Assembly: GCA_029747015.1 (NCBI GenBank)
Contig: JAKOGI010000573.1
Span: forward strand, 337,001-401,000
Direction of reading: 5' to 3'
Source of the DNA: Carnegiea gigantea
Lineage: Eukaryota; Streptophyta; Magnoliopsida; Caryophyllales; Cactaceae
Length of the DNA: 64,000 nucleotides
The notes beneath the pieces were generated by a model. It was not told the origin of the DNA and did no database searches. It was given only the letters and a program-made list of their open reading frames with translations. Positions within the stretch are counted from its first letter, which is position 1. The number at the start of each line of letters is the position of its first letter. The translations under genes were made by a program, and so were the position numbers. This document shows, piece by piece, positions 42,701 to 53,678 of this stretch.

Positions 42701-44172
42701 TGAATATACTGTGGAAATTGTCGCATCTTCTGTTGTTTACTTATCAAGGATTATGAATGTTTTACTAAAGGAACTGTTGTCCTTAGTTCACGAATTTAAG
42801 ACTATCCACCATTCTTCTACCCGAAGTTGGCATCACTCACCAAGACCCTGTTCCCAAAAATGGAGACGGTGTATTACATTCACAATTTTAAAGGCAAAAG
42901 TGGTGGCACTCTTTTCAGGTCTGCATGCAAAAAAAAGCTTTTACATTTTAGCTTCGTAGTTGTAAATTTACTACCAAAGTGAAAAGTATGTTGCTTTTGC
43001 ATCTCGGTCTTGGGGATCTATAACCTAACCGAACCTAAAAACTGCAGTCCCACCTAAGCAAGGTTGCCGCCGGGGGGGGGGGGGATCAGCTATTGTGCTG
43101 GAATTTCTCCAGAATGAATGTGTTGGATTTTGTGCCATTTGTACCACTTTGAAATTTTAGAAGATAAAAAATACTTAAGAAGGGTTTTTAGACACCAATA
43201 GTGCCTACTTTGGAGAGTTTGGATGCTAATAATTCCTATCTAAGAAATAGGATGTATATACCATGATTGAGTCAAACATATTTTGACTTACTGATTTGGG
43301 AATCTAGTAGCTTATTATCGCACATAAATAATATTATTGAAAATGTGAACGAAATATGCTATACATGTATAAGAAACAAGCTATTGCACCATCAAGTTAA
43401 CAAATTGAAGCTTATGTGACACGGTGTTTGTATAAATATCCACAAAGTTCAGGGATGTGAGGGCATATACGTTGTCACATGCAAATGGTGGTAATGAGAA
43501 AAGTGAATGAGAACATATTATTTACATGTGACAAACTAAGCTAAAGGGTCATCAAGTCACTAAGTTAAAGTATATTTGACCCGTCTATGGTATATGCAAA
43601 ATAAAATACTCTTAAAGTATTTAGTATTGAGCGCTATTTCTTAACAATCTTCCTGAAGTAAGGATTGTATCGACATTTTTTTTAAAAATTGAAAATTAAA
43701 TTCTTTTACCGAGTACTGGCCAGTGTTAGGGCAAAATAGGCCAATGCTGGGTGGTCTAGACTGATACTGGCCGTGTATGAGCTTGAATGGACTACTACTG
43801 GCTAGGATTGACCTGGTACAATGCCAAATTGTTGTCTGTACCAAGTTTTGACCGGACCCTATGGACTGGCCTTTGCTAGATGGAATGATATGATACTCAT
43901 GGCTATGTTATGCACCCTTGCCCTGAATTGTAAAGAGGCTATGGCCATGACATCCTAATTTTTTTACGGGTCACCTATTATTCTAAGTTGGTAAAAGAAG
44001 TGAGCTGTGGTTTACCACGTAAAGTAGTATAACATGGAGGAGATGCTGCAGATGTTATCCTGGGCCCTGGAAGGTGCTTAAAAGGATTGGAAACAGGACT
44101 GTCTGCGTGCATCAACAAGATAAGATGCCATCCTTGAAAGAGGTCGCCTTGAACATTCTTCCATCTGCTTAG
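39721..44172 (+). CDS. LPA3: LPA3-like photosystem II assembly protein (DUF1995), nine exons, intact
   Basis: Exons 39721-39789, 39902-40075, 41325-41372, 41450-41489, 41628-41728, 42278-42470, 42586-42684, 42801-42918 and 44052-44172 join with correct phase and GT..AG borders to a 320-codon frame ending in TAG. The first ~65 residues are Ser/Asn/Arg-rich and could serve as plastid targeting sequence, although they are not typical. From PFPTDYAELLQQ to the end the protein follows the DUF1995 family: GDGEGGTEMTESMQLIREFC, LDYLTKPSFFEDFGF, ELFLVAYPYFNVN, VVEELYKDAV, YYPPFFYPKL and a C-terminal CYPGPWKVLKR. LPA3 in Arabidopsis works with LPA2 and ALB3 in inserting CP43 into photosystem II. Transfer of that role here is by homology. 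Introns 2 and 8 exceed 1.1 kb. No disabling change is seen. Confidence 0.87.
41501..41552. repeat. 26 bp perfect tandem duplication in intron 4 of the LPA3-like gene
   Basis: CCTGCTTTATGTGAATAGTG plus CCTCAT occurs twice in direct succession. Confidence 0.95.
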
Positions 44173-45700
44173 CTTCATGGGCAACTTCTGAACTTCTCGA
44201 ATCTGGTTACTGAGATCTTTGGTATATGGTATACTGTCTTCTTTTATGAACATTGCATAATATACACCCTGCTGCATCAATCTTCATTATTGTGATTGCA
44301 AAATTACCGGTGCATGTATGACTGGACGTTGGCGTAAACGTTTCTCCTTCCGCGTATTCATCATGTCCAATGGGTTCCGTAGCTGTGAATTGTATACCTA
44401 CCTGCTGTTGATAGCTTGTTGCACAGTTGATTGACTTATTTATACATCGTTATGCAATACTAGTTTCTTAGACTCTGCAGCTATACGTTGTGTATACGTG
44501 GTGCTGATGGCTCGGTGCACTGTTCATTTGTTTGGATGTGGTTGTGCAATACTAGTTTAAATTCTTAGACTCTTTAGTACAACCTGCTCTTTGTTGTAAT
44601 CATACAAAATTGAATGTTATTAGGCAGCTGATTGACTTTCTATAAAATCATTGTGGGTGGTCGTTCCTTTTGTGCAGGGTATGTAAAATTTTACATAAAA
44701 CCGAGGTAGTGTCTGAAGATGGAATTCAAGTGTTGCGTATTAAATATAAAAATTTTAATGATTAAATTACTTGATAGTCAGGTAGAGATTTCGAAAACAA
44801 AGTTACTCCATTAAAATAAGTGTCTAAAGACATGTCAAAATGAAGTCTTAAGATAATAGCTCAAACAAAGGTCATAAGTACATTAAATTTTAGGTTCTAA
44901 ATTACCGTCAAAAGGGCGATGAAATGAGGAGGAAGAAGATAGGATGTAGGATAGTGGTGGATGCAGAACTTCTGTTCAAAGATGTTTATTCAGGTGAGTT
45001 ATAAGATGTATACATACAGACACACTAGCTAGCAACTAAATAAGACTTTGTCTTTAACCTATGATGATATATAAAACTTTTGGATGAATTATAAGATGAG
45101 AGTTTGGTGGCTAGCTAGCTAGTTCTAGAAAAGCTTCATGATCACGTTTTCTTTTTGTGCTATCTATGATTTACATACCATGCAAAAGTCATCAGATTAC
45201 CAACAATAGGAGAAGAAACGGAAAAGGAAACCAAAAAAAAAAAAAACAAAAAACAAACACAGGTCCAAGCTCGGGTACTTGGTTTTTTGTTTTGTTGGGC
45301 AACGACGAAGCTTGAAGCTGGAAGGAAAGGGGAAAGGGGGGGAAGAACAAACATGAACTCGCCATCGGAATATAAATTCAAAGTTTCATGACAGATTTTG
45401 GTCAGGCATCAATCAATCTACGATAAGAGTCGTTGTCATGTAAGAAAAGAACAATGAAAGAAAATTGACAGGCTCGTAGACTAGTAAAAAAACTATTCTT
45501 ATGTTGCAACCCAAAAAATTTTTTAAAAAAAGGTTCTTATTTGAAATATAGACAACTCAATGTTAAATTCAATTACAAGTTTAAACTGCTGCAATTTGTA
45601 TTGCTCTAATTCAAATTGGAAAGTGGTTTGAAATTTTACTAAGTAATTAATATCTTACGTATTTATAAGATCGAAAAATTTACTAAAATTAGTTGATAAT
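44173..45700. other. 3' flank of LPA3-like gene and intergenic DNA
   Basis: Probable 3' untranslated region in the first few hundred bases, with TGTTGTAATC near 44595 as a possible end region. There is a loose duplication of CTTAGACTCT with CTGCAG/TTAGTAC around 44470 and 44570. The rest is AT-rich, with an A-rich run at 45231-45262 and a GCTAGCTAGCTAG palindrome near 45110-45122. No gene is seen. Confidence 0.55.
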
Positions 45701-46574
45701 TAAGGGTGAGCAAAAAAATCAGGTACCAATTTTGGACCTAAAATTGATTTACACTCGGTGGGTATGGGTTTGAACTTAGTTAGACTAGTTCTTCCGGGGC
45801 TAGTTCCAAAATTTAGGACCCGATTATAACCGGGTTCGATAGTAGGTCTTGAAATTTTACCGGAATGGACTCTTACTTGATACCCGGTATAAATTTAAAG
45901 AATTTTGATTAAAACATATAAAAATATTAAAAAATAAGCCCTTATCCCCAAGTGATATAACTTCTATGCCCATGTCCAGCCCCCAGTTATCCGAATTTAA
46001 CCATTTATCTTTTTTGCTTTATATCCCCAACTTATTCTTTATGCATATCGTTCGCTACGGATTCTCTCCTTCAAACTTTGATTCTTCTCCTTATGAGTAT
46101 TGTTGCTTATTAGATAATTGTTTTTATATTATTTTGATAGTTTCTCTTTCTTTCTCTCTCTCTATTATTCAAGTGAATTAAAATAATTTTTTCCCTTGTT
46201 CGTTTTATAGTTTTGATTTGTGATTTTGTGATTAACTTTGTTTCCAATTCTTTAAATTTATTTTAGAGTACATGAATTTTTCTTTACTGCTTACTGCGTA
46301 TTTGATTGAATTTGGTTTTTAGGAATTTGTCTTCAAATATGGATTCTTGACTTCCTCAATCACTCCCTCTCTTTATTTTCTTAGGGGAGAATGGAAAAAA
46401 GAAAAGAACATGACTTAGGAACTGGATACCTAGAATCAGATCTGGTCCCGACCGGATCTGGTACCGGGTCTAAAATATTTGGACTTGGTTTCAATGATTT
46501 CAAATTCTATGACTCAGTCCAACCGGTTTCAATTCCTAAAAATATAACCGGACATCCTGTCCCGCTCACTTCTA
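45701..46574. mobile_element. Possible decayed hAT-like non-autonomous element
   Basis: The ends read TAAGGGTGAGCA and (inverted) TAGAAGTGAGCG, loosely similar to each other and to the hAT MITE at 29362. Several CCGGGTT / ACCGG motifs occur near both ends. No 8 bp duplication is recognisable, so this is tentative. No ORF of note. Confidence 0.3.
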
Positions 46575-46920
46575 CTAATAACAAATACTAATTCAACTTG
46601 AAAGCAAAATTTTCTAACTCTTAAAAAAATATTTTTTTTAACTTGTTAAAAATACTTATTGATACTTGCTGTTTCTCAATTATTTAATAGCCAAAAGGCT
46701 CACCCAAGATACAAAAGATAAATGCAGAAACTCACCCACTCAAGATACTATAAAAAGGCTCCAGCGCAACAACCACAACAACAAAGCAACAAAAGCTAGG
46801 AAGCAATGAAGGTCAAAACAAAGGCTGCCACTTCTGGGTAAGGAAACATGATGGAACTTACTAAGTGTATAGGGTAATAAGATATCGGATCTTTTTTTTT
46901 TTTTTTTGGGTGATAAGATA

Positions 46921-47065
46921 TAATTTTGAGTTGTAAGAAGTATTCAGGTGATATACAAAGCTGTAAGAGCGGTAAAGAAACTATAAGAAAGTGTAAGAAG
47001 CTATACGGAGAAGTAAGAAGTTTTAAGAAGCTGTAAAAAGTTATAAGAAACTGTAAGGATAGATA
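46921..47065. repeat. Degenerate ~12 bp repeats (GTAAGAAGCTAT type), cluster 1
   Basis: About ten imperfect units such as TGTAAGAAG, TATAAGAAA and AGCTGTAAAAAG in direct orientation. The same motif recurs at 48361-48462. Confidence 0.75.
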
Positions 47066-48360
47066 TAAGTAATTGTTAAACTATTAAAAAGTTGTATAAA
47101 CATAATTTTTAGATATATACGCATAATTGTTGATCTTTAATGTATATTTGCGAAATAAATTATTTTATGAAAGTAAACTATGTATAATGTATTAGTGATA
47201 TCTGTAAAATTAATTTTATGTCATCACTAAACAAATTATTTTTTAACATTAGACAAATAAATTTTATTTTTTTTTGCAATGATCATTTTTGATAAGAATA
47301 AATAATATTGAAATAAATAAACCACAAATTTGTAGAACCAAGTATGCTCTGCACTTGAGGGTTTTTTTTTTTTTAATTCACATTAGTTTCATTTGCCTGT
47401 AAATAAATTTTAAAAATGATAATATTTGCCAACAAATTGAATACACCCTTAAGATAAAATCCTATTTAAGTTAAACAATTTTGCTCATTGATCACGTACA
47501 AGTTCGAACACTTGGAATACATTGGTCATGGTGTCATTCAACATGATGATCACTTATTTAAATGTGGGTTGGGAGCATGACATGACAGTCTTACGAGATA
47601 GTATGTTTCAACCTGAGTTCAATTTTCCTCATCCCCCTCTGGGCACATGAGCATCTTTTTTTTGACATTTTCTTTGATGGCTATCATTTATCAGAAACAA
47701 TTCTAATTATTTTCCATAATTGGTTAAGAAAATACTGCTTGGTTGACTCAACATATTCAAATACACTTGAATATTTCGCTCCATATATAGGAAAATGAAT
47801 TTGCCATCATGTCCCACAATTTAAGAAATATGGTTCACTTAAAGGAGGGAAGAAGCAATTCAACCATCGGCACTCATCTTTATGAATGAAAATTGAGAGA
47901 ACATTTGGAGTACTTATGGGAAAATAGAAGACATTGGCAGACACAATGCCTCAAATGGGACAGGAGTAACAGTTTGAGATAATCACTGCTTATTATACTC
48001 TGAACAATTTTATTATTCTGGAAAAAAAAGCATGTTATCTCGAAAGGGATCCAAATGTGAATGAGTCACCTAATATTTAATTATACTATGATAGCAACCA
48101 AGTTCTCCTGGATAACCTTAGGGATGAAGTGGCTCAAATATTTTTGTTATCTATAGTTTGACTATTATCATATATAATTCAGTAAAAGCATGTTAACTTA
48201 TCACATCAAAGCTTAAATATAATTCACATCGTTAAATTTTGGTTTTGTGTTTAGGAAAATATTATGTTCATAAAAATATATACAGATTTTTCATATTGAT
48301 AGTATGTACAAAAATATATACTATTTTTCTAAATATGAGAAGAAATAAATGACAAGTTAA
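47066..48360. other. AT-rich intergenic DNA between the two repeat clusters
   Basis: No coding signal. Because similar repeats border both sides, the block may be the body of an unidentified non-autonomous element, which is an inference. Confidence 0.4.
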
Positions 48361-48462
48361 ATGTTATAAAAAATATATAGGGAGATGTAAGAAGATGTAA
48401 GGAGATGTAAGAAGTTATAAGAATTTTTTAAAGATGTAAGAAGTTATAAAAAGCTGTATAGA
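48361..48462. repeat. Degenerate ~12 bp repeats, cluster 2
   Basis: Units such as GGAGATGTAAGAAGATGTAAGG and AAGTTATAAGAA, the same family and orientation as cluster 1. Confidence 0.72.
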
Positions 48463-48589
48463 GGCTGTCTTTTTGGCTTTTAGTATGCCTGAGTCTGGTA
48501 TTAGGGTTATCATGGTGTGTGTGTATCTTCCCTATCGTTCTCAGTCAATGTTACTGGGATCCCCTGTGGTTACTTCCCTGGAGCTCGAA

Positions 48590-49960
48590 GTCTGAGGTAA
48601 GGGGGCCTTTTGTCCCCCTGCCTTTTTGTTTTATGCATAGAGGTTTTTCAAGGGGTTTCGGGTGAGCCACACATAACAGGGCTTTTCACTTCCACCCAGA
48701 TGTAGAAGGCTGGAGCTATGTCATTTGATTTTTGCTGATGATCTTCTTTTGTTTTCTGGAGGAATTTGAGCTCTATAAAAGTCTTCTGAGTTCTGACTAG
48801 TTTCTCCCAACATTCTTTCCCCATCCATTATCTTGGTATGCCCTTATCCATAAGGAGACTTACGCATTCTTAGTGCCAACCACTCATTGATAAACTGAAG
48901 CAAAAAATTTGTTCATGGAATGCCCCAAAAAAAAAAAAATCATTTGCTGGCATAAGAGTTCTGATTGAATCTGTATCGGCAGGAATTAGCACTTTTGGTC
49001 TTGTATTTTCCTAATGCCTAAGCAAACACTTCATTGTATAAAAAGCATTTGTTGCAAGTTCCTCTGGCATGGTACTGCTGTTAGCTCCAGTGAGCTAGGC
49101 TAAAGTCTACCAACCTATTTCAAGTGGGAGGATAGGGTTTAAAGCGGTCTTGGCATGGAACAAAGCATTATGTTCAAAATGAATGTGGAAGTTATTTTAT
49201 ATTGAGTCAATCTTTGTAAGTTGGGCTAAGAAGTACATGTTGCATGCCTATGATATCTTTCAGGTTCTAGCTCATGTTGGGGATGCTTAGGGTTGGAAAT
49301 CACTCCTCACCTTTTGAGATGATACTGTTAGCCAAGCTGGCTCTGCTGCTGCTGCTCAGACTTGGCTTCATAGACTGGAAACAAGCCTAGTAAATGGTAC
49401 CATTTTTTTCAAACATGATTCTAGCAGAGTATTCTGGTGGAAAGTGGTGTGGCATAATTGGGTTGGGGGAGGCATAAATTTAGCTTGTGGTTAGCAGTTA
49501 GAAACTATCTTGCAACATGTGCAATGCTGAAAAGTAGGGGGATACAAACTTTAGATTAGTGTGTGTTTCGTATGGTAGCAGGTGAGGATACGTGCAGCCA
49601 CCTATTCTTCAAATGTTCCATTACAAACGTTGTTTAGAGCAAGGTGCTCAATTGAACGAAGATGGCAGGTAGACAATGGACTTTCCAACGTCAACTTCGA
49701 TGGCATGATAAATACGGTAATGGCTCGTCTCAGGTTAGTAAATGAAGGAGAACTGTGTTTGTTGCTACAGTTTATGAAGTATGGAAAGAAGACAACTATA
49801 GGAAGTTTTAGCAGAAGAGTATGAGTGAATATGATATTGTTAGGTCTATTCAATATACAACATGTATTAGGGTTAGCGCTAATTTTGTCAATTGGAATGA
49901 TTTAGTTCGCTTCCAGTGATGTAAATGTTACTCTCTTTTTGGGAAAATAAATAATAATTA
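48590..49960 (+). pseudogene. 5'-truncated LINE: RT C-terminal half
   Basis: Starts within reverse transcriptase: the catalytic box reads HLIFADDLLLF near 48720-48755. It continues through SSGRIGFKAVLAWNKAL near 49120-49170 (the GGLG..WN.A region of plant L1 RTs), FWWKVVWHNWVG near 49435, and a zinc-knuckle-like CSHLFFKCS near 49595. The last block, TVYEVWKEDNYRKFQ near 49770-49815, comes before an A/T-rich tail. Many stops and frameshifts are present. This is a different copy, and probably a different subfamily, from the LINE at 6728-27000. Confidence 0.72.
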
Positions 49961-50938
49961 TTTATTTTTTTTTTCAAAAAGAAGTCGTAAACAGATACAA
50001 GTTGTAACTTAAATGCTCATTGTTGTAAAAAAGAACAAGGCTATCATCTTCCACATTTTTAACCAAGGCTTTGCCTTGATGTTATCGTCCGCACTTATGT
50101 CCAAGGCTCTACTTTCCATTATGACTTCCTAATGAGCTTTAAAAAGACATAGACCAATCATCCTCTTACTCAGAGTTCTAGGCCCTCCATGCCTTTAGCT
50201 TTAAACTTTAGTTCTTTGAATAATTTGAAATTCTCAGCATTCTAACTAATCTGACTATGCCAAGTACCAAGCTAATATATTGATGCTGACTACTAAAAGT
50301 AATCAGAAGTTGTTGACAGTTATCAAAAGTTGCTGGAAAGTTGCTCAACATTATTGAAAATTGCAGAAGGATTAAAGAAAACATGACTGTGTATTTCCAC
50401 TAAGTATTTAATGATGCAAAAATTTACTGAAAGTTACTTAACATTGATGAATGATATTGAAAGTTGCTAAAAATTAGTGAAATCCACTAAAAGTTGATGA
50501 ATAATATTGAAAGTTGTTGAGTGTCATCGATTGTTAATAATAGTACTTATGGTAAGTTGAAAAGAAGATGATTATCTCAAATTTCAAACATGTCACACTT
50601 CTCACTTGGGTTGTGTCAGCTCATATGATGATGCTCTTGGTTAAAATGTTTTCGAAGCATCTCACGGTAGTCATTTCATCATATGTTCATGATTCGATAT
50701 CCAATTATCCAATGCCATATTCGACATGACCTATTAGTCAAATCTAATATATGGTATAGAAAAAAGAAATTTGGCTTCTCGGTTGTGGGCTTGTAATGAC
50801 CTTCACGTTGAACGTTATCATTACAAATTTACATGCGCAACAAGCCATCACTTGTCCTTCACTTTAAACTTTATTCCACTCGATTCAATTTTGATTTCAG
50901 CAATAGACTAATCAAAAAAAAATGAATGCCACCACTTA
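49961..50938. other. Intergenic DNA with AAAGTTGCTGA-type repeats
   Basis: A cluster of short imperfect repeats (AAAAGTTGCTGG, GAAAGTTGCT, AAAGTTGATGAA) occupies about 50290-50525. Otherwise no gene is seen. Confidence 0.5.
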
Positions 50939-51863
50939 GGGCCTGTTTGGTTCATCACAAGTGGAATGGAATTGAATGAAATTTGAAATAAGGGAGGAAT
51001 TGAATGGAATTTGATTGTTTGATAATATATGTTTGGTTTGTTGTGGAATGGAATCAAAATCTTACATTTTAAACTTTTTTATATCAATAAAAATTACTTT
51101 TAATTTATAATAATGATGTATTCTCTCTCCCCCTTCCCCTTCCTCTTCTATCATCCTCATCAGATGTCATTCACCTCCGCCTATCTATCCAGCATCTTCT
51201 TGCTCTCCGGCAATAGTTGATGTCTCCTTCCGACATCTTCTTCATCTCCAGCCACCACAAAATCTTCATGCCTTTTTTCATGACCCTCATATGCCAATCT
51301 TACATCCTTTCTCTTTCTTCTCGTCATTCTCTCAGATCTAGGCGCCTTCTTTGACTCTGTGCTGTTCTTCTCCATGTTCAGCATCTTGTTCTAATCGTAC
51401 GGCAGCCACCAGAACTCCGCCACCTTCGTCAACTCCGACAAGTAGTAACATCAAATCTAGCTTTGGGGAGTATGCGGTGGTTGTCGGTGGTATCTTTGTC
51501 TCTAGTGGCCAGCGCATCGCCTTCTCTCTGGCGGCTGGAGCATTGCCTTCTCACCAGTGACCGACGGACTTCTTAGTGTCCCCTCTTGGTCAAATGATGA
51601 AGCTAGGGTTTGGATGTTGATGAATAGTCATGGTTGAAAATAAAATTGTTTTTGCTTTTTTTAATTAAAAATGCTCATATTTGGGGATGGAACTTGAAAC
51701 CCCTCTCAAAGTGGGAGGGATCAAATCGCACCCCAATGAGGGAAACTTGATACCTTTGGGTATCAAGTCCCATACCTATGAAAGTCCAATCAAACAAAGG
51801 ATATGGGAACTTGATACCTTTAGGTATCAAGTTCCATTGCTAATTCCCCAACCAAACACTCCC
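50939..51863. mobile_element. PIF/Harbinger-like non-autonomous element, 925 bp
   Basis: The ends GGGCCTGTTTGGTT and (inverted) GGGAGTGTTTGGTT are flanked by TTA at 50936-50938 and 51864-51866, the usual Harbinger signature. Terminal regions contain GGAATGGAATTGAAT and, at the right, three GATACCT(T/A)..GGTATCAAGT palindromic units. The middle (51120-51600) is less AT-rich and might be captured sequence. No transposase is seen. Confidence 0.72.
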
Positions 51864-52344
51864 TTAGTGTGTATGTCTCTATAAGTGTATGATAAAAATC
51901 GATCAACAACCCTAGGAAGCTTTGCTTTGTAAATAACATCGAGGGCTAGTGACATGATTCATATTCACAGTATAACCATCAACCAATAATACTCCTCTAG
52001 TTTTCCCATATGCATAAGAAAATAACTTTCTTATGGGTGACTGCACTACTGATGTTGTTGGCAACAACAGCATCGGAGGCGAGAGTTGGGCCAACACTGC
52101 TCAAAATGGCCACCGCTTGAACTAGTTGCGTGATGCAAAAAATTAGTGTCTTCGAGGAAGGGACTTACAAGATAAGTACAGTCATAGTTCAAAGTCACAC
52201 GCTTTTGCTCCTCCTCATCCATTGCATGTTGTATCGCCTAAAACAACAAGAGTGTACCCTATTACCCCATTTGTCCATGGCATGTTTCTTTAAAACTCTG
52301 ACTACTTTTATTTGTTTCAATATATTGCTTCTCATGGATGTGTT
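51864..52344. other. Intergenic DNA left of copia element 52345-58839
   Basis: No supported gene. The minus strand shows a short copia-like hint (DGYTVNMNHV near 51960) too brief to call. The last five bases, GTGTT, form the likely left target duplication. Confidence 0.4.
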
Positions 52345-53092
52345 TGTAGGAAAAGGATGTCTAAATCAATGACATGGGAATGATAAGGAAAGTTGTGTCA
52401 TGGGAGTACCACTATCTTGAAAGCGATTTTGCATTGACCTGGATGCAAATCGAAACAATCTTTCGCTCCCTAAGATTTACACAACTAGCTTGCTGGACAC
52501 ATGCACTCGCGACTAGAAGCTTGGAACGCATAGGATTATAATTGTTTTGAATAGTACAATAGTAGAGAAGATGAGACGAGAGGAGAGGACATGCTCGGTG
52601 TCTGTTGCAGCAGTAGGGGAGTAGGATATTTATACTACAAAAAGGAGTTGTTGGGATTAGAAAAAGTTGAAAACTACTGTGATTTTGTGGCTGAAAAACA
52701 GGGGCACTAGCCATTGCTGCTGAAGAATAGTGCCACCAGCTATTGCTGGAGGGAAAAGGGTAGAGAAATCTGCAAGTGAGTATTGATGGATGAAAAAATT
52801 AAAAGAAATTTTCTCCAAAAATTTAGCAGTTTAGGCACATAGCCTACGGAACATGGCCATGGCAGTGCCGCGCCCACCTAACCCAAACCAAACCGGACGA
52901 GCGAGCGATGCACGTAGGCATGCATGTGTGATGTTCACCCTCACCCTACAACACTATTAGAACTAAACTCAAAGGAATTCAACAAGTCCAAGAAAGTGGG
53001 AGTAATAAAAACTCCACAAGGGGCTTCTAATCCTCCTATATGGGACAAGAAGTAGGAATAAAATGAAGCTAGTTTTGCCATTACTTCTAACA
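52345..53092 (-). repeat. 3' LTR of the copia element
   Basis: 748 bp. On minus it runs from TGTTAGAAGTAATGGC to CTTTTCCTACA. It is preceded on minus by the purine tract TAGTGGGGGAC (near 53093-53103). A TATA box TATAAATATCC lies on minus near 52632. Confidence 0.8.
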
Positions 53093-53678
53093 GTCCCCCA
53101 CTAATGGCATACACACTATCAAAGAATCGATCTGAGAAAAGAAGGGGTTAGATACTTAAGTATCAATATCTTTCGATTGAATTGATGCATAGTGAAGTAG
53201 AACAACAATCGAGTGAATGAATCTTGAACATGATAGATTTTAGTTGAGAACCGCACAACACATATCACCCATTATGGTCACTTGGTATTCCGTGATAACT
53301 CACTAGCGATTTTTAACGCCATGCGCATACCTCGGGTCACATAAGTGCTCTAGAGAGATAGCCCAGAGTCTCTTATAAAAGGTAGCTACACCTTCACACT
53401 TACGTCGGTAATTCCATTAAGTCCATCTCCACATGGATTACCATAAGCATAGATATAGAATTATTAAGAGCAAGATTTTGCTCAACCTCACACATATCAA
53501 TCGATGAATCCATCAAGTGCGTCTCAGTAGTGCCACCCCCAACGGCCTATGGAGCCATTAAGAGCATTAGAGCTCAACCTCTTAGAAGCACTACTGTACA
53601 CCATAGGGATGGATATGTAGCGCATATTGAGACCAATGTGGATTTGTTTGACCACAAGTGGGTATCCACCATATTAGC

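Noticed and set aside
43073..43084. G-quadruplex or functional G run
   Set aside because: A single homopolymer is more likely a sequencing or slippage artefact than a designed structure.
43978..44280. 100-codon minus-strand frame
   Set aside because: Antisense of the last LPA3-like exon, whose plus-strand reading completes the conserved C-terminus.
45160..45381. 73-codon minus-strand frame with a hydrophobic stretch
   Set aside because: The hydrophobic run is encoded by an A-rich tract read in reverse; no homology and no splice context.
51181..51560. Overlapping 67-69 codon frames in the Harbinger-like element
   Set aside because: Low-complexity Ser/Arg-rich text with no domain, on both strands at once.
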